A stretch of 55,712 bases of DNA, from NCBI GenBank assembly GCA_002070605.1, contig MWDO01000014.1:1-55712 (forward strand). The letters are read 5' to 3'. This DNA is from Spirochaetes bacterium ADurb.Bin133 (GTDB taxonomy: Bacteria; Spirochaetota; GWE2-31-10; MWDO01). This document shows positions 26,611 to 35,690 of the stretch, in pieces. The position numbers and the translations under genes are program-made. Position 1 is the first letter of the stretch, and each line of letters starts with the position of its first letter. The notes beneath the pieces are model-generated. The model saw only the letters and a program-made list of their open reading frames with translations, made no database searches and had not been told where the DNA came from.

Positions 26611-27318
26611 CCGTCGGTTTTTTGTGGGACGGGGAAATGACACATATGGCGCTAAGAATAAATTGACACATATGGGATAAATATTTTTAATTAGCAAAAT
26701 ATTTATCATTTTTTAAAATTTATCCAAATTTTTGTAAAGAGTTTTCTACTTTTAGTTGTTATATATATTAAAGAAAAAGGAGAAAACTTTATGAAAAACA
26801 AAAAACATCTATTCCATTTTATAGTATCAGAGTCTATGAATAAGAACGTCATAGATTTTTTACTAAAAGAGTTCAAAGTTAATACGTTCAGTAAACTATT
26901 TGAAACAATGTTTTGCCTTATTGACAAAAAAATCCTAAAAATGAAAAGGATAATAGGGAATCATCGCTCCGAATACGCTGTTATAGATAATATCGACGAT
27001 AAAAGGTTAAACAAATACCTCAGGATTAGCGAAGCGGATTATCTTCAAATTAAAAGATGGCATTCTTTGTATAATGAATTTGGTATGGCTTCGACAGTCC
27101 GCGATATTATCTTGTTTTTCTATAACGGCGTTATGAAATACGGGTTGGAAGGATTTCTTGAGCTTATTGGTAAGAAATTGAGGATGGATAAATTGAAAAA
27201 CGACTTTTTGGATAAAATGACACAACTGTTAAACATCAACGCTCGAAAACAGCTGTTATACACGCTCCTGATCGAAAATTATCCCAGATACGTCTACTCT
27301 ACGTAAAAACTGAGGGGG
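26611..27318 (+). mobile_element. Gene-bearing copy 1 of the dispersed element
   Basis: The left arm CCGTCGGTTTTTTG starts at 26611, followed by two TGACACATATGG boxes, a conserved 90-bp leader, the 171-aa gene, and a right-arm remnant AAAAACTGAGGGGG (27305-27318) fused to the stop codon. The arrangement matches the intact copy at 52213-53054. It fills the 325-bp gap after the DUF362 gene. Confidence 0.6.
26791..27306 (+). CDS. Element-borne 171-aa protein, copy 1, RHH-like
   Basis: A 171-aa protein, one of three close paralogues here (others at 35820 and 52508). Two segments look like ribbon-helix-helix units: residues 6-48 (strand HLFHFIVS, then two helices) and 75-118 (strand KYLRIS, helix EADYLQIKRWHSLYNEFG, helix MASTVRDIILFFYNGVMKYG). 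It may therefore be a single-chain double RHH DNA-binding protein; this is inferred from the pattern. It also recalls the Leptospira DUF1564 proteins (from memory, weak). No nuclease or HUH motif is seen. AGGAGAAAAC precedes the ATG. The last third of the protein differs most between copies, while residues 56-122 are almost fixed. Confidence 0.65.
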   Translation: MKNKKHLFHFIVSESMNKNVIDFLLKEFKVNTFSKLFETMFCLIDKKILKMKRIIGNHRSEYAVIDNIDDKRLNKYLRISEADYLQIKRWHSLYNEFGMASTVRDIILFFYNGVMKYGLEGFLELIGKKLRMDKLKNDFLDKMTQLLNINARKQLLYTLLIENYPRYVYST

Positions 27319-27340
27319 ACAAATTTCTTTCCTTTTTTTG

Positions 27341-27369
27341 TTGTAATAATTCAATTTATTTATTATAAT
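27341..27369 (+). promoter_or_regulatory. Promoter of pta
   Basis: TTGTAA (27341-27346), a 17-bp spacer, then TATAAT (27364-27369). The start is expected near 27376, about 30 nt before the ATG. Confidence 0.6.
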
Positions 27370-27406
27370 TTTTGCGAAATAGAAAAATTATAATTGGAGC
27401 AGGCAT

Positions 27407-28393
27407 ATGAACTTTTTAGAAAAATTGGCTTCGGAATGTAAAAAAAATCTTCGAACGATTATATTCCCGGAAGGAAAAGACGCTAAGATCCTCGAAGCGG
27501 CTTACAGACTAAAAAAAGAGGGACTTCTCGCTAAATCTATAGTGATGGGCGATAAAAGCGAAATTGAAGCGGCGGCAAAAATTTGCGGCGCCGATTTGAG
27601 TTTTGTCGAGATCATAGAACCTTTAAAAGACAAGGACTACGATAAATATTGCGCCGAGTATTTTGAACTTAGAAAACATAAAAATATTACTATGGACTTT
27701 GCCAAAGAGCAGATGAAAAAAACGCATTTTTTCGGAGCTATGGCTGTCAGAATGGACAGAGCCGACGGCATGGTGTCGGGAATTAATTCTGAAACCAAAC
27801 CTTTTATACCCTCTTTTGAGATTATCAAAACCGCTAAAGGGATTTCCCGCGTTTCAAGCCTGTTTTTCGAAGTTTTCCCCGATAAAGTTCTGTTTTACTC
27901 CGATTGCGGCGTCAATATAGATCCGGACGAGGATACTCTCGCTGAAATAGCGATAACGACGGCGATAACGGCAAAACAGTTTTGGCATGAACCGAGAGTG
28001 GCGATGCTCTCCTTTTCGACGAGAGACTCCGCCAAGCACCCCTTTGTCGATAAGATGAAAAACGCTACCGCTAAAGCGAAACAAAAAGCTCGGGATATGG
28101 GATTATCGGCGGTTATCGACGGAGAACTTCAGTTCGACGCGGCTTTTATTCCCGAAGTAGCGCTAAAAAAAGCTCCGGATTCTCCGTTTACGAAGGAAAG
28201 AGCCAACGTATTTATCTTCCCCGATCTTAACGCCGGCAATATCTGTTATAAAGTAACTGAAAGATTGGCCGGCGCTCAGGCTTTCGGACCGATTATGCAG
28301 GGACTTAACAAACCCGTAAACGATTTGTCGAGAGGGGCAAAAGTTACAGATATTATGAACGCCGCTTTGATAACGGTAATTCAATCTTTATAA
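27407..28393 (+). CDS. pta: Phosphate acetyltransferase
   Basis: A 328-aa enzyme interconverting acetyl-CoA and acetyl phosphate, giving ATP through acetate kinase in fermenters. The family signature is clear: FPDLNAGNICYKVTERLAGAQAFGPIMQGLNKPVNDLSRG in pieces, DGELQFDAA, and MLSFSTRDSAKHP, where the usual STRGSA glycine is Asp. The length matches the short, single-domain Pta type. No ackA lies next to it. GGAG precedes the ATG. A PpiC-like lipoprotein gene follows after 16 bp, so they may share a transcript. Confidence 0.93.
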   Translation: MNFLEKLASECKKNLRTIIFPEGKDAKILEAAYRLKKEGLLAKSIVMGDKSEIEAAAKICGADLSFVEIIEPLKDKDYDKYCAEYFELRKHKNITMDFAKEQMKKTHFFGAMAVRMDRADGMVSGINSETKPFIPSFEIIKTAKGISRVSSLFFEVFPDKVLFYSDCGVNIDPDEDTLAEIAITTAITAKQFWHEPRVAMLSFSTRDSAKHPFVDKMKNATAKAKQKARDMGLSAVIDGELQFDAAFIPEVALKKAPDSPFTKERANVFIFPDLNAGNICYKVTERLAGAQAFGPIMQGLNKPVNDLSRGAKVTDIMNAALITVIQSL

Positions 28394-28409
28394 AAAACTG
28401 GAATTAACT

Positions 28410-29786
28410 TTGAAAAAACATAGCTTTCGTAACAAACCGGCTTTTCTGCTCTATTTGGTTTTAATCTGTCTATTTGTAGGTTGCGGCTCAAACGATAATC
28501 GAATTGTCGCGACCTACGACGGCGGATTTATTACTTTCAAGGATATGAAAGTCGAAATCGACGGTTATACGAACAAAGAAAAATCCGAGTTATCGTCAAA
28601 TAACGATTTTGTGAAAGTAGCCCGGAAACTTGCTCTGGAAAATATTTTGCTTGAAGAGGCTATTAATTCCGGTATCTCTCAAGAATCTGAATTTAAGGAA
28701 AAACTTCAAGATTCAAGAAACAATATTGGTTTTGAAATTTTGAAGAAAAAGAACGTATTGGATAAGATATTTATCGTAGAAGCGGATTACCATAGGTATA
28801 AAAAAATATACTCTCTATACCAGATTGTTAAAAGAACGGATATACCGGACGAATCAAAAATAGCTTCCTCAAAAAATCTTCTAAATAGTTTATCAAAATC
28901 TATTAAAACTTTGGATCAGTTTAAAAACGCCGCGGCCAAATATTCGGACGACGTTACTTCCGTCAAGGGCGGATTTGTCGGGGAGATCAAACTGGGCGTT
29001 ATGGAAGAGGAGATTGATAGAGCGCTCGAAAAAATAACGGTAGGTAAAGTTAGCGGCATTGTAGAGACGTCGGCCGGGCTTCACCTTTTATACGTCGATA
29101 ATATCCGGGAAGTCGAGCTTGGAGAGTTGTTGTCGGACAAACGAATCGGAGACGATATTTATAAAGCTAAGGAAGAGTATTATGAGAACGAATGGTACGA
29201 AAAGCTACTATCGGACTCAAAATATAAATTGAATATCGAAACGCTCAAGAAAAAGGTTTACGACGACGAGATTGTAGCCCAATACGAAGACAAAATTATA
29301 ACGAGAAAAAACGCTTTTGAGTCCGTCGATAAACTCAGGCAAAACGGGGCGTTTCCGGAACCGACGTTTGAAGAACTTATAAGATTAGTTAAAAATTTAT
29401 CGCTGGGTATAATAATAAAAAAGAAATTAAACTCCGATTCTCTATTAAATTCCGCAGAATACAAAGATAGGATAAAGAAGGAAGAAGAATTTCTTTTAAG
29501 AAACGAATATATCGCCAGAAATGTAAAAAACAGATCTATTACCGACTTAGAAATAGTAAGTTTTTATAACAATAATAAAAAAACTTTGTTCACATTTACG
29601 CTTGATAACGGTAAAGAATACGTTCAGCCTATAAATGAAGTAAAAGAATTTATTGTTCAAAAAATATCGGACAGTTATTCCGCCGAATCAAAATATGATT
29701 TTTATCGCGACGTAATTGAAAAAAATAATTTTAAGGTCGACGAAAAAAAAATAGATTTATTTATCGCTTCTTTAAAGAAAAAATAA
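28410..29786 (+). CDS. SurA/PpiC-like peptidyl-prolyl isomerase lipoprotein
   Basis: A 458-aa protein. A signal peptide ends in the lipobox LFVGC (Cys at about 25). An N-terminal SurA-like helical region (about 30-120) is followed by a parvulin domain at about 130-235: YSLYQIVKRTD, FKNAAAKYSDDVTSVKGGFVGEI, AGLHLLYVDNI. A long helical C-terminus follows. It would act in the periplasm in folding outer-membrane proteins. It starts at TTG 28410; an upstream GGA gives only weak ribosome-site support. murI follows after 10 bp. Confidence 0.82.
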   Translation: MKKHSFRNKPAFLLYLVLICLFVGCGSNDNRIVATYDGGFITFKDMKVEIDGYTNKEKSELSSNNDFVKVARKLALENILLEEAINSGISQESEFKEKLQDSRNNIGFEILKKKNVLDKIFIVEADYHRYKKIYSLYQIVKRTDIPDESKIASSKNLLNSLSKSIKTLDQFKNAAAKYSDDVTSVKGGFVGEIKLGVMEEEIDRALEKITVGKVSGIVETSAGLHLLYVDNIREVELGELLSDKRIGDDIYKAKEEYYENEWYEKLLSDSKYKLNIETLKKKVYDDEIVAQYEDKIITRKNAFESVDKLRQNGAFPEPTFEELIRLVKNLSLGIIIKKKLNSDSLLNSAEYKDRIKKEEEFLLRNEYIARNVKNRSITDLEIVSFYNNNKKTLFTFTLDNGKEYVQPINEVKEFIVQKISDSYSAESKYDFYRDVIEKNNFKVDEKKIDLFIASLKKK

Positions 29787-29796
29787 GACAAACTTT

Positions 29797-30621
29797 ATGA
29801 TAACAAAAGAGACAAAAGAGAGAGAATTTATTTTATTTATCGACTCCGGTATAGGCGGTTTGTCAATATTAAAATATTTTTTATCGTTAAAGCAAAACGC
29901 CAACGTGATATATTTTGCCGATAATTACAATTTTCCTTACGGGGTAAAATCTGAAGGCGATATAGCCGAAATTCTTTTGAGCATTTATTTTACTTTGAAA
30001 GATGAATTTAAGATTTCATTAATCGCGATCGCATGCAATACCGCCTCGGTAAACGCAATCGATATACTAAGATCCGCCAACGGAGTTCCTCAAATTGTAG
30101 GCACAGTTCCGGCTATAAAGACGGCGGCTTCGCTAACAAAAAATAATAAAATCGGCGTCATAGCGACCGAGTCGACAATCAAGCAGAATTATATTCAAAA
30201 TCTAATAACAAAATTTGCAAAAAATAAGGAAGTGTTTTTAAAATCGTCGCGTAAATTAGTCGAAGCCGCCGAGAATTTTTATCCGACCAATACCATAAAA
30301 AACATTGTCGCAGAAGAGTTGTCGTATTTTAAAGAGGTTGGAATAGATGCGCTGGCATTAGGATGCACGCATTACTCATTTTTATTCGAGGAAATAGAAG
30401 ATTTTTTCGGACCCAACGTCAGAATTATTGATTCAAGAGAGGGGGTCGCAAAAAGAATAAATTCCATCGCTCCAAGTTCGGTATTCAGCGAAGATCCTGA
30501 AAAAATATTACTGTTAAGTAAGATTGACAAAGAAGCGCTAAAAAAATATGTCAAATTCAATGAAATATTAGATATTTTCAATAAAATTGACTTTAAAGAG
30601 ATACGTCATTTTAAATCGTAA
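29797..30621 (+). CDS. murI: Glutamate racemase
   Basis: A 274-aa enzyme making D-glutamate for peptidoglycan. The two catalytic cysteines lie in IACNTASVNAI and LGCTHYSFL, and the N-terminal FIDSGIGGLSILK carries the acidic residue of the active site. The expected PYG motif is present as FPYGVKSEG. It is closely spaced after the PpiC-like gene, and its 3' end overlaps the convergent lipoprotein gene by 16 bp. Confidence 0.93.
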   Translation: MITKETKEREFILFIDSGIGGLSILKYFLSLKQNANVIYFADNYNFPYGVKSEGDIAEILLSIYFTLKDEFKISLIAIACNTASVNAIDILRSANGVPQIVGTVPAIKTAASLTKNNKIGVIATESTIKQNYIQNLITKFAKNKEVFLKSSRKLVEAAENFYPTNTIKNIVAEELSYFKEVGIDALALGCTHYSFLFEEIEDFFGPNVRIIDSREGVAKRINSIAPSSVFSEDPEKILLLSKIDKEALKKYVKFNEILDIFNKIDFKEIRHFKS

Positions 30622-31967
30622 GGATAAATCATCTCGTTTGCGCATGTTATACCGCAAGTTCTTAATTTGACGACAACGTTTTCATATTCTTTTTCATTAA
30701 TAGGACCGTAAAGTATTCTTATTTTTTGCCCGCCGGTTTTAATATACTCAAAAAAGATGATTTTAACCGATAAACTTTCTCCTTTCTCGTTATAAAACAA
30801 TTTCGCCCCGTCGCTCTTATTAATATGATCGAATATTAACGACAACTTTATCTTTGAAAAATCAAGTTTGTTATCTGTCAAGACGTCGTCTATGTTTAAG
30901 TAATCATCGGTATATATCTGACCGATAGATTTTATTAGCGCATATACCCCTTTAGAATTTATTATTTCCGTATAGCTCTTAAATTCAAAATTTTCCAATA
31001 AAATCTTTTTCTCTTTTTTCAAAGAATAACCGGTTAAACATTCGTCGAATACTATTTTTTTATCGTTAATTCCGGTTTTTATTTCGTCAAAAATCAGATC
31101 CGGAAAGATAACCTGTTTTTCCAAAACAATTGTCGCGCCTTCTCCGACTAACGAACTTAAAAAAGTTACTTCAAATTCCAATTTCTTAGTATCTTCGGTT
31201 AAGAACGGTTTTACATAATACAATTGAGCGTAATCGTAAACGCCGCGATCAATTTTATCGTCAAAATAACTTTTAGGATCGGCGGTTATTTTATCTATGT
31301 CTGTAATTCTTGTATTTGACTCAACCAAATCGAATTTTCTATTAGAGTTAGCTTCGACAAACTTTACTAACGCCGTCCTGAAATTTGTCTGAGACCAATT
31401 TTTATATAGACTATAATCAATATCCAGTTCGATTAAGCTTTCTAGTTCTTTTCCCCAGGATAAAATCGACTTAACTTCCGTTATTTTTTTATTTTTTAGT
31501 ATCGCATTTAGTTTTTTTTCTACGTCCTCAAACCCCTTAACCGCGTCCGTTGAGGAATCGTTTTTGTTCGGATCAGAGTTTGTAGTTCCTAACGAAACCA
31601 GATACTCCATCTTTTGAGAATATCTGTTTTTATACGGTTTTATCGCTATAATTGTCCCAATTTTTTTTTTGCCTTTTGAAACTCCGTCGATATACGTTCT
31701 TGGATTCTTTAAAAATTCATCGTATCCTTTTTCTTTTACAATTGTTTCATATTCTATCGAGGCATCTTGTTTAGATTTAACGTAACTCTTTATTTTGTTT
31801 ATAAAACTGCCGCATTTTTCATTTTTTTCAACGGAGTTATCTACAATTATCAAAACTTTTTCTTTACAACTTGAAAACGCAAAAATTATAACGATCAAAC
31901 ATATAAAAATAAAATTTCTTCTATTGAGTATACATTTTTTTAGAAAATCCTTTATCCTTAACGGCAT
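30606..31967 (-). CDS. Lipoprotein of unknown function
   Basis: A 453-aa protein with a basic N-terminus, a hydrophobic signal and lipobox FSSC (Cys about residue 34). The mature part is rich in Lys, Asp and Ile with short predicted strands. A stretch at about 75-130 (KGKKKIGTIIAIKPYKNRYSQ) may be a small beta domain. No family is recognised. Its ATG overlaps the stop of the SPOR-domain gene (TAATG), so the two are translationally coupled and probably work together in the envelope. Confidence 0.6.
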   Translation of the reverse strand: MPLRIKDFLKKCILNRRNFIFICLIVIIFAFSSCKEKVLIIVDNSVEKNEKCGSFINKIKSYVKSKQDASIEYETIVKEKGYDEFLKNPRTYIDGVSKGKKKIGTIIAIKPYKNRYSQKMEYLVSLGTTNSDPNKNDSSTDAVKGFEDVEKKLNAILKNKKITEVKSILSWGKELESLIELDIDYSLYKNWSQTNFRTALVKFVEANSNRKFDLVESNTRITDIDKITADPKSYFDDKIDRGVYDYAQLYYVKPFLTEDTKKLEFEVTFLSSLVGEGATIVLEKQVIFPDLIFDEIKTGINDKKIVFDECLTGYSLKKEKKILLENFEFKSYTEIINSKGVYALIKSIGQIYTDDYLNIDDVLTDNKLDFSKIKLSLIFDHINKSDGAKLFYNEKGESLSVKIIFFEYIKTGGQKIRILYGPINEKEYENVVVKLRTCGITCANEMIYPYDLK

Positions 31968-34075
31968 TATCTATACTCCTCAAAAGCGCTTTGACTTACC
32001 ATAAACGCGTCCTCCGCTAAAAGATAGACGTTAGGCAGATAGCTTTCGGCGACGTTATAATCAAACGGTCCCAACAACAGCGCTAAATATTTTTCTCCTT
32101 CTACGTCTTTATACGCTACTTTTGGATTGTTTTCAAAATTTTTACCGTATTTACTTTTATATTCGGCTATAAAAAAGTCGCCAAAACATTCGATATAATA
32201 GACGTTTTCTTTTCTCAATTTGTAAGAAGCTATCTGAATATAAAACGAATTTTTACCGTCTTTTTTTATAGATTGAAATTTAATAGGAATATAACCGCTA
32301 TCGTAGTCTGCTTTTTTTTGAATATTTTTACTTTCCGAATTTTCTACAACTGTTTTATCTGTTGTCGCTTCGACTTTATCTCTACTTGGAACGATTTTAT
32401 CGGCAGTTAAATCGTTTTCGGTCTTTTCGATTTTGTCGCTTTTATTTTCAATATCCGGCGTAAAAATATTTTCTTCCTCTTTTTTCGTTAAATTTTTCGT
32501 TAAATCTAAATCAACGTCAATATCCTCTTTTATTTCCGATTCGTCCGGAGAAGCGTCGGCGGATATTAACGGATTCTTCTTTTTACCGACCGTTTCTCTA
32601 TTAAACTCGATATACGGAATCGAAGTTTCATTCTTTTGAAAATATTTTATATCGGAAATATATCTCTTAGATTTTGGGTCTGAAAACTCGACTACGCTCT
32701 CCTCGGTAACGTAATTCACCAGTAAAGTTCTTTCGTCTTTTTCATACCAATACGCTACAAACGCATATTTACCATAATCCAAATTGTCAAAAAATATCGG
32801 AGTCTCCCCTATCTCCTTATATTCGCCGTTAGCTTCAGAATATATAGGATCGAGGAGTTTGTATTTTATTTTGGTTCTTATAGGCGAAGACAATATCGCA
32901 AAAGGCGTTTTATTAAAATCCGGCTTGATATAAATAGAGCCGTCTTCAAGTATCTCCGCATTCGGATATTCATAACTAATTCTTTTACCTATTTCAATCG
33001 CTTTCATATCCGAAGACAAATAGCAGTTAATTAACGTAGTTGGATTTTTTAGGTATTTAACGGCAAAATCTTTAGCAATCAAGCAAATTTTAAGGTTTTT
33101 ACCGCCGTTTTCCTTGATAGATATTGATAACGGCGAACTATCGTATCTGTTTACGTCGCCGTCGTCGAATGAATATTCCAAATTGTAAAGATTTTTATCA
33201 AATTTAAAGTCGATGAAATACCCGTCGTCGACAAATATTAATTCCTGTTCGTACATCGTATCCCATACCTCGGCAAAATGAATAAAAGTATCGGTTTTTT
33301 CCTCTTTATCGACGACTATTGAATGCAGTATATACCTCTCTTTCAAACTTTCAGTTTCGATTTTGTACGGAGCAAGCCCGACGATTATATCGTAATTTAT
33401 AGGAATAATAAACGAGTTAATACTGTCGGCATTTTCAGAAGAACCTAAATCGTTAACGTCGTCTTTTTTAATAAGTTTTATATTGATTTTATAATCGTCG
33501 GTTATTTTAGTATAACTTCCGTTAGCGTTTTTTATTTTCCCCAGAAATTTAACCTTACGCATCCTCTCTTTCAACATAAAATCTTCGCCGTTATAGTCTT
33601 TCAAAAAATAAATATTAGTACCCGGGCTTCTGGCAAATTTTTTCTCCAGATTATTCTCTTTTATCTCTTTTGGCAACGCTTTTGAGGGCTCGTATACGAC
33701 AACGACGTCGTCGTCGTCAAAATAAACGCTAAACGAATATATCGGGATATTAATTGTATTGCCGTTTATTAATTGAGGTTTGTATAAAACAATTTTATAT
33801 TTGTAATCGACAATATTTCTTTCGTTTGGTGATTTTTTAACCAAAAAAATATGAGCGTTCCCATTCTCGATTTTAGACATTATATAATCGGTGTTGTTTT
33901 CGTCAGTTTTGTCTTTATTATCGGGAAATACTTTTAGCAGAAGATCTTCGGGGCCAAATCTAAAAAATATAAGTCTATAATCTTTCTGAAGATTTCCGGT
34001 AAATAACAGGAAAAAAGCGCATAGAGAGAGCAGTTTTATAATCTTCTTAGCAATATTATAATAATTGTTTAACAC
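31967..34075 (-). CDS. Exported protein with C-terminal SPOR-like domain
   Basis: A 702-aa protein. The N-terminal hydrophobic stretch (about 12-27) is a signal peptide or anchor. Residues 30-500 are beta-rich and not recognised. An acidic, Lys/Glu/Thr-rich linker (about 510-610) leads to a C-terminal segment of about 85 aa. In it, SFYIQIASYKLRKE, KYLALLLGPFDYNVAE and DAFMVSQSA match the beta-alpha-beta-beta pattern of SPOR domains, which bind denuded septal peptidoglycan. A role at the septum or in envelope organisation is inferred. It is coupled to the following lipoprotein gene. Confidence 0.65.
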   Translation of the reverse strand: MLNNYYNIAKKIIKLLSLCAFFLLFTGNLQKDYRLIFFRFGPEDLLLKVFPDNKDKTDENNTDYIMSKIENGNAHIFLVKKSPNERNIVDYKYKIVLYKPQLINGNTINIPIYSFSVYFDDDDVVVVYEPSKALPKEIKENNLEKKFARSPGTNIYFLKDYNGEDFMLKERMRKVKFLGKIKNANGSYTKITDDYKINIKLIKKDDVNDLGSSENADSINSFIIPINYDIIVGLAPYKIETESLKERYILHSIVVDKEEKTDTFIHFAEVWDTMYEQELIFVDDGYFIDFKFDKNLYNLEYSFDDGDVNRYDSSPLSISIKENGGKNLKICLIAKDFAVKYLKNPTTLINCYLSSDMKAIEIGKRISYEYPNAEILEDGSIYIKPDFNKTPFAILSSPIRTKIKYKLLDPIYSEANGEYKEIGETPIFFDNLDYGKYAFVAYWYEKDERTLLVNYVTEESVVEFSDPKSKRYISDIKYFQKNETSIPYIEFNRETVGKKKNPLISADASPDESEIKEDIDVDLDLTKNLTKKEEENIFTPDIENKSDKIEKTENDLTADKIVPSRDKVEATTDKTVVENSESKNIQKKADYDSGYIPIKFQSIKKDGKNSFYIQIASYKLRKENVYYIECFGDFFIAEYKSKYGKNFENNPKVAYKDVEGEKYLALLLGPFDYNVAESYLPNVYLLAEDAFMVSQSAFEEYR

Positions 34076-34217
34076 AATAATCCTCGATAAAATAAAAGTT
34101 CTCTAAATTATCGGATAAGGATATATTATAACTTAAATAGTCTTATGTTTAAAATTTTATAGATTTATTAAGTATATCTAAAATTTTAAAATATATATCG
34201 GTTAATTTTCTTAGCGT
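34076..34217. other. AT-rich divergent intergenic region
   Basis: No gene is seen. It must hold the minus-strand promoter of the SPOR gene, but no confident -35/-10 pair is visible. Confidence 0.3.
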
Positions 34218-34449
34218 CCCGTCGGTTTTTTGGGGCGAGAAAATAACGCCATATGTGTCAAATTTATTCTTAGCGTCATATGTGTCAATTTTACCCCTCA
34301 ACTTCCCCTTTGCCTTGTCATTCTAAGCTTGTCGAAGAATCAGGACTACAGCTCGCGCGTACCCGATGCGCGCGATGTTAAAGATAAAAATCGACGCATA
34401 TGAGACAGATATTTTAATCGGTAAATTATCTCCCCAAAAAACCGACGGG
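34218..34449. repeat. Dispersed inverted-repeat element, complete gene-less copy (232 bp)
   Basis: The left arm CCCGTCGGTTTTTTGGGG (34218-34235) and right arm CCCCAAAAAACCGACGGG (34432-34449) are exact reverse complements over 18 bp. The interior has three CATATG boxes and a GC-richer central insert that includes GAAGAATCAGGACTACAG. Confidence 0.9.
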
Positions 34450-34527
34450 CGCATTTTCTTAAATAATAACTATTTACTTTTATCAATTTTTTTGGTAAAA
34501 AATATCATAACATTTTTTGGAGATTTT

Positions 34528-35286
34528 ATGAATAACAATTTGATAACTATTGATAACTACTCGGATACTATAGGTATTTTTAATATGAAAGACGCCATTA
34601 ATAAAAATACTTTTACCGAAGAATTTATAGAAGAAATGATACTCAAACTAAACGAAGTCATTGAAAATAAAAACTTTAAAGCCGTGATTTTCAAAGGACT
34701 ACCCGATATTTTCTGCGCCGGAGCCGCAAAAAGCGAGTTAATGAAACTTTTTAAAGGAAATTTATCCGTAAAAGACCTTGTTTTATCAGAATTAATCCTG
34801 CAAATTCCGGTTCCGACTATCGCCGCTATGGAAGGGGGAGCGGTAGGAGGCGGACTGGTAGTAGGACTGTGTTGCGATATGATCGTTATGTCTGAAAGAA
34901 TGATGTACGGCGGAGGGTTTACAGATCTAGGATTTACACCCGGTATGGGGTTTACGCGCTTTCTTCAGAGTTTGGTCGGCGAGTTTATTGCAAACGAGAT
35001 GATATTTACCGGAAAACTTTATAAAGGCAGATTTTTTGGTCAAAAATCGCTTGTTAACTACGTTTTACCCAAAGACGAAGTTATGCCTAAAGCGATCGAA
35101 TTGGCTCAAATAATATCGGAAAAACCGCGCGGAACAACCGAAATTTTAAAGTATTCTATGAATCTAAAGAAAAGGCAGCTGCTTCAAGAAGCCCGCGTTC
35201 ATGAAGATTTTATGCATAAAATATCTTTTAATCAACCTGAGGTAAAAAATATCATAGAAAAGATGTACACTAGTAAATTATTGTAG
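34528..35286 (+). CDS. Crotonase similar to PksI-type polyketide enoyl-CoA hydratase/decarboxylase
   Basis: A 252-aa crotonase-fold protein. FCAGAAKSELMKLF, then PVPTIAAMEGGAVGGGLVVG (oxyanion hole), DMIVMSERMMYGGGFTDLGFTPGMG and AIELAQIISEKPR closely follow the PksI/BaeI branch that decarboxylates beta-branched acyl-ACP in trans-AT polyketide pathways (from memory of that family). The frame is open further upstream through the repeat element, but ATG at 34528 has TTGGAG just before it. An acyl carrier protein gene follows after 69 bp. No HMG synthase or PKS is seen, so the substrate is unknown; a plain enoyl-CoA hydratase is the alternative. Confidence 0.72.
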   Translation: MNNNLITIDNYSDTIGIFNMKDAINKNTFTEEFIEEMILKLNEVIENKNFKAVIFKGLPDIFCAGAAKSELMKLFKGNLSVKDLVLSELILQIPVPTIAAMEGGAVGGGLVVGLCCDMIVMSERMMYGGGFTDLGFTPGMGFTRFLQSLVGEFIANEMIFTGKLYKGRFFGQKSLVNYVLPKDEVMPKAIELAQIISEKPRGTTEILKYSMNLKKRQLLQEARVHEDFMHKISFNQPEVKNIIEKMYTSKLL

Positions 35287-35293
35287 TTTCTTA

Positions 35294-35322
35294 TTGATTT
35301 TTTTTAATATTAATTATATAAA
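35294..35322 (+). promoter_or_regulatory. Possible promoter of the acyl carrier protein gene
   Basis: TTGATT (35294-35299), a 17-bp spacer, then TATAAA (35317-35322), 34 bp before the ATG. Confidence 0.45.
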
Positions 35323-35355
35323 CTACAGATATATTTTATACAAGGAGATGTTTTA

Positions 35356-35610
35356 ATGACAAAAGATCAAGTTTTTTCAGTTTTAAAAAAATATATCATG
35401 GAACAACTGGAAGATGAGGTAGAAGAAAAAGATATCGTTATTACAAAATCTATGGTTGATTTGGGAGCTAACAGTCTCGATATAGTCGAAATAGTATCTA
35501 ATACAATGAGAGAATTAAAAATAAAGATCCCAAGAGACGAACTTGCTAAAATTGATACTATGGACGGTTTAGTAGCCAGAATGGCCGAATATACCGAAAC
35601 TAATGCGTAG
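35356..35610 (+). CDS. Acyl carrier protein
   Basis: An 84-aa protein with the four-helix ACP pattern and the phosphopantetheine site GANSLDIVEIV (Ser40; DSL is replaced by NSL). It is more divergent than a housekeeping AcpP and resembles the stand-alone ACPs of polyketide or specialised acyl pathways. It sits between a PksI-like crotonase and a gene set with PlsC and AcpS, pointing to a dedicated acyl-modifying role. AAGGAGATG precedes the ATG, and a terminator follows directly. Confidence 0.9.
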   Translation: MTKDQVFSVLKKYIMEQLEDEVEEKDIVITKSMVDLGANSLDIVEIVSNTMRELKIKIPRDELAKIDTMDGLVARMAEYTETNA

Positions 35611-35629
35611 TATAAACTAAAGCATAATC

Positions 35630-35661
35630 CAAGTCCGGCGTATAACCGGGCTTTTTTTTTA
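35630..35661 (+). terminator. Rho-independent terminator after the acyl carrier protein gene
   Basis: The stem AAGTCCGG/CCGGGCTT (one G-T pair) is followed by a run of ten T. Confidence 0.85.
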
Positions 35662-35690
35662 TTAATAGTTCTCGCCTCTTATTATTCAAA

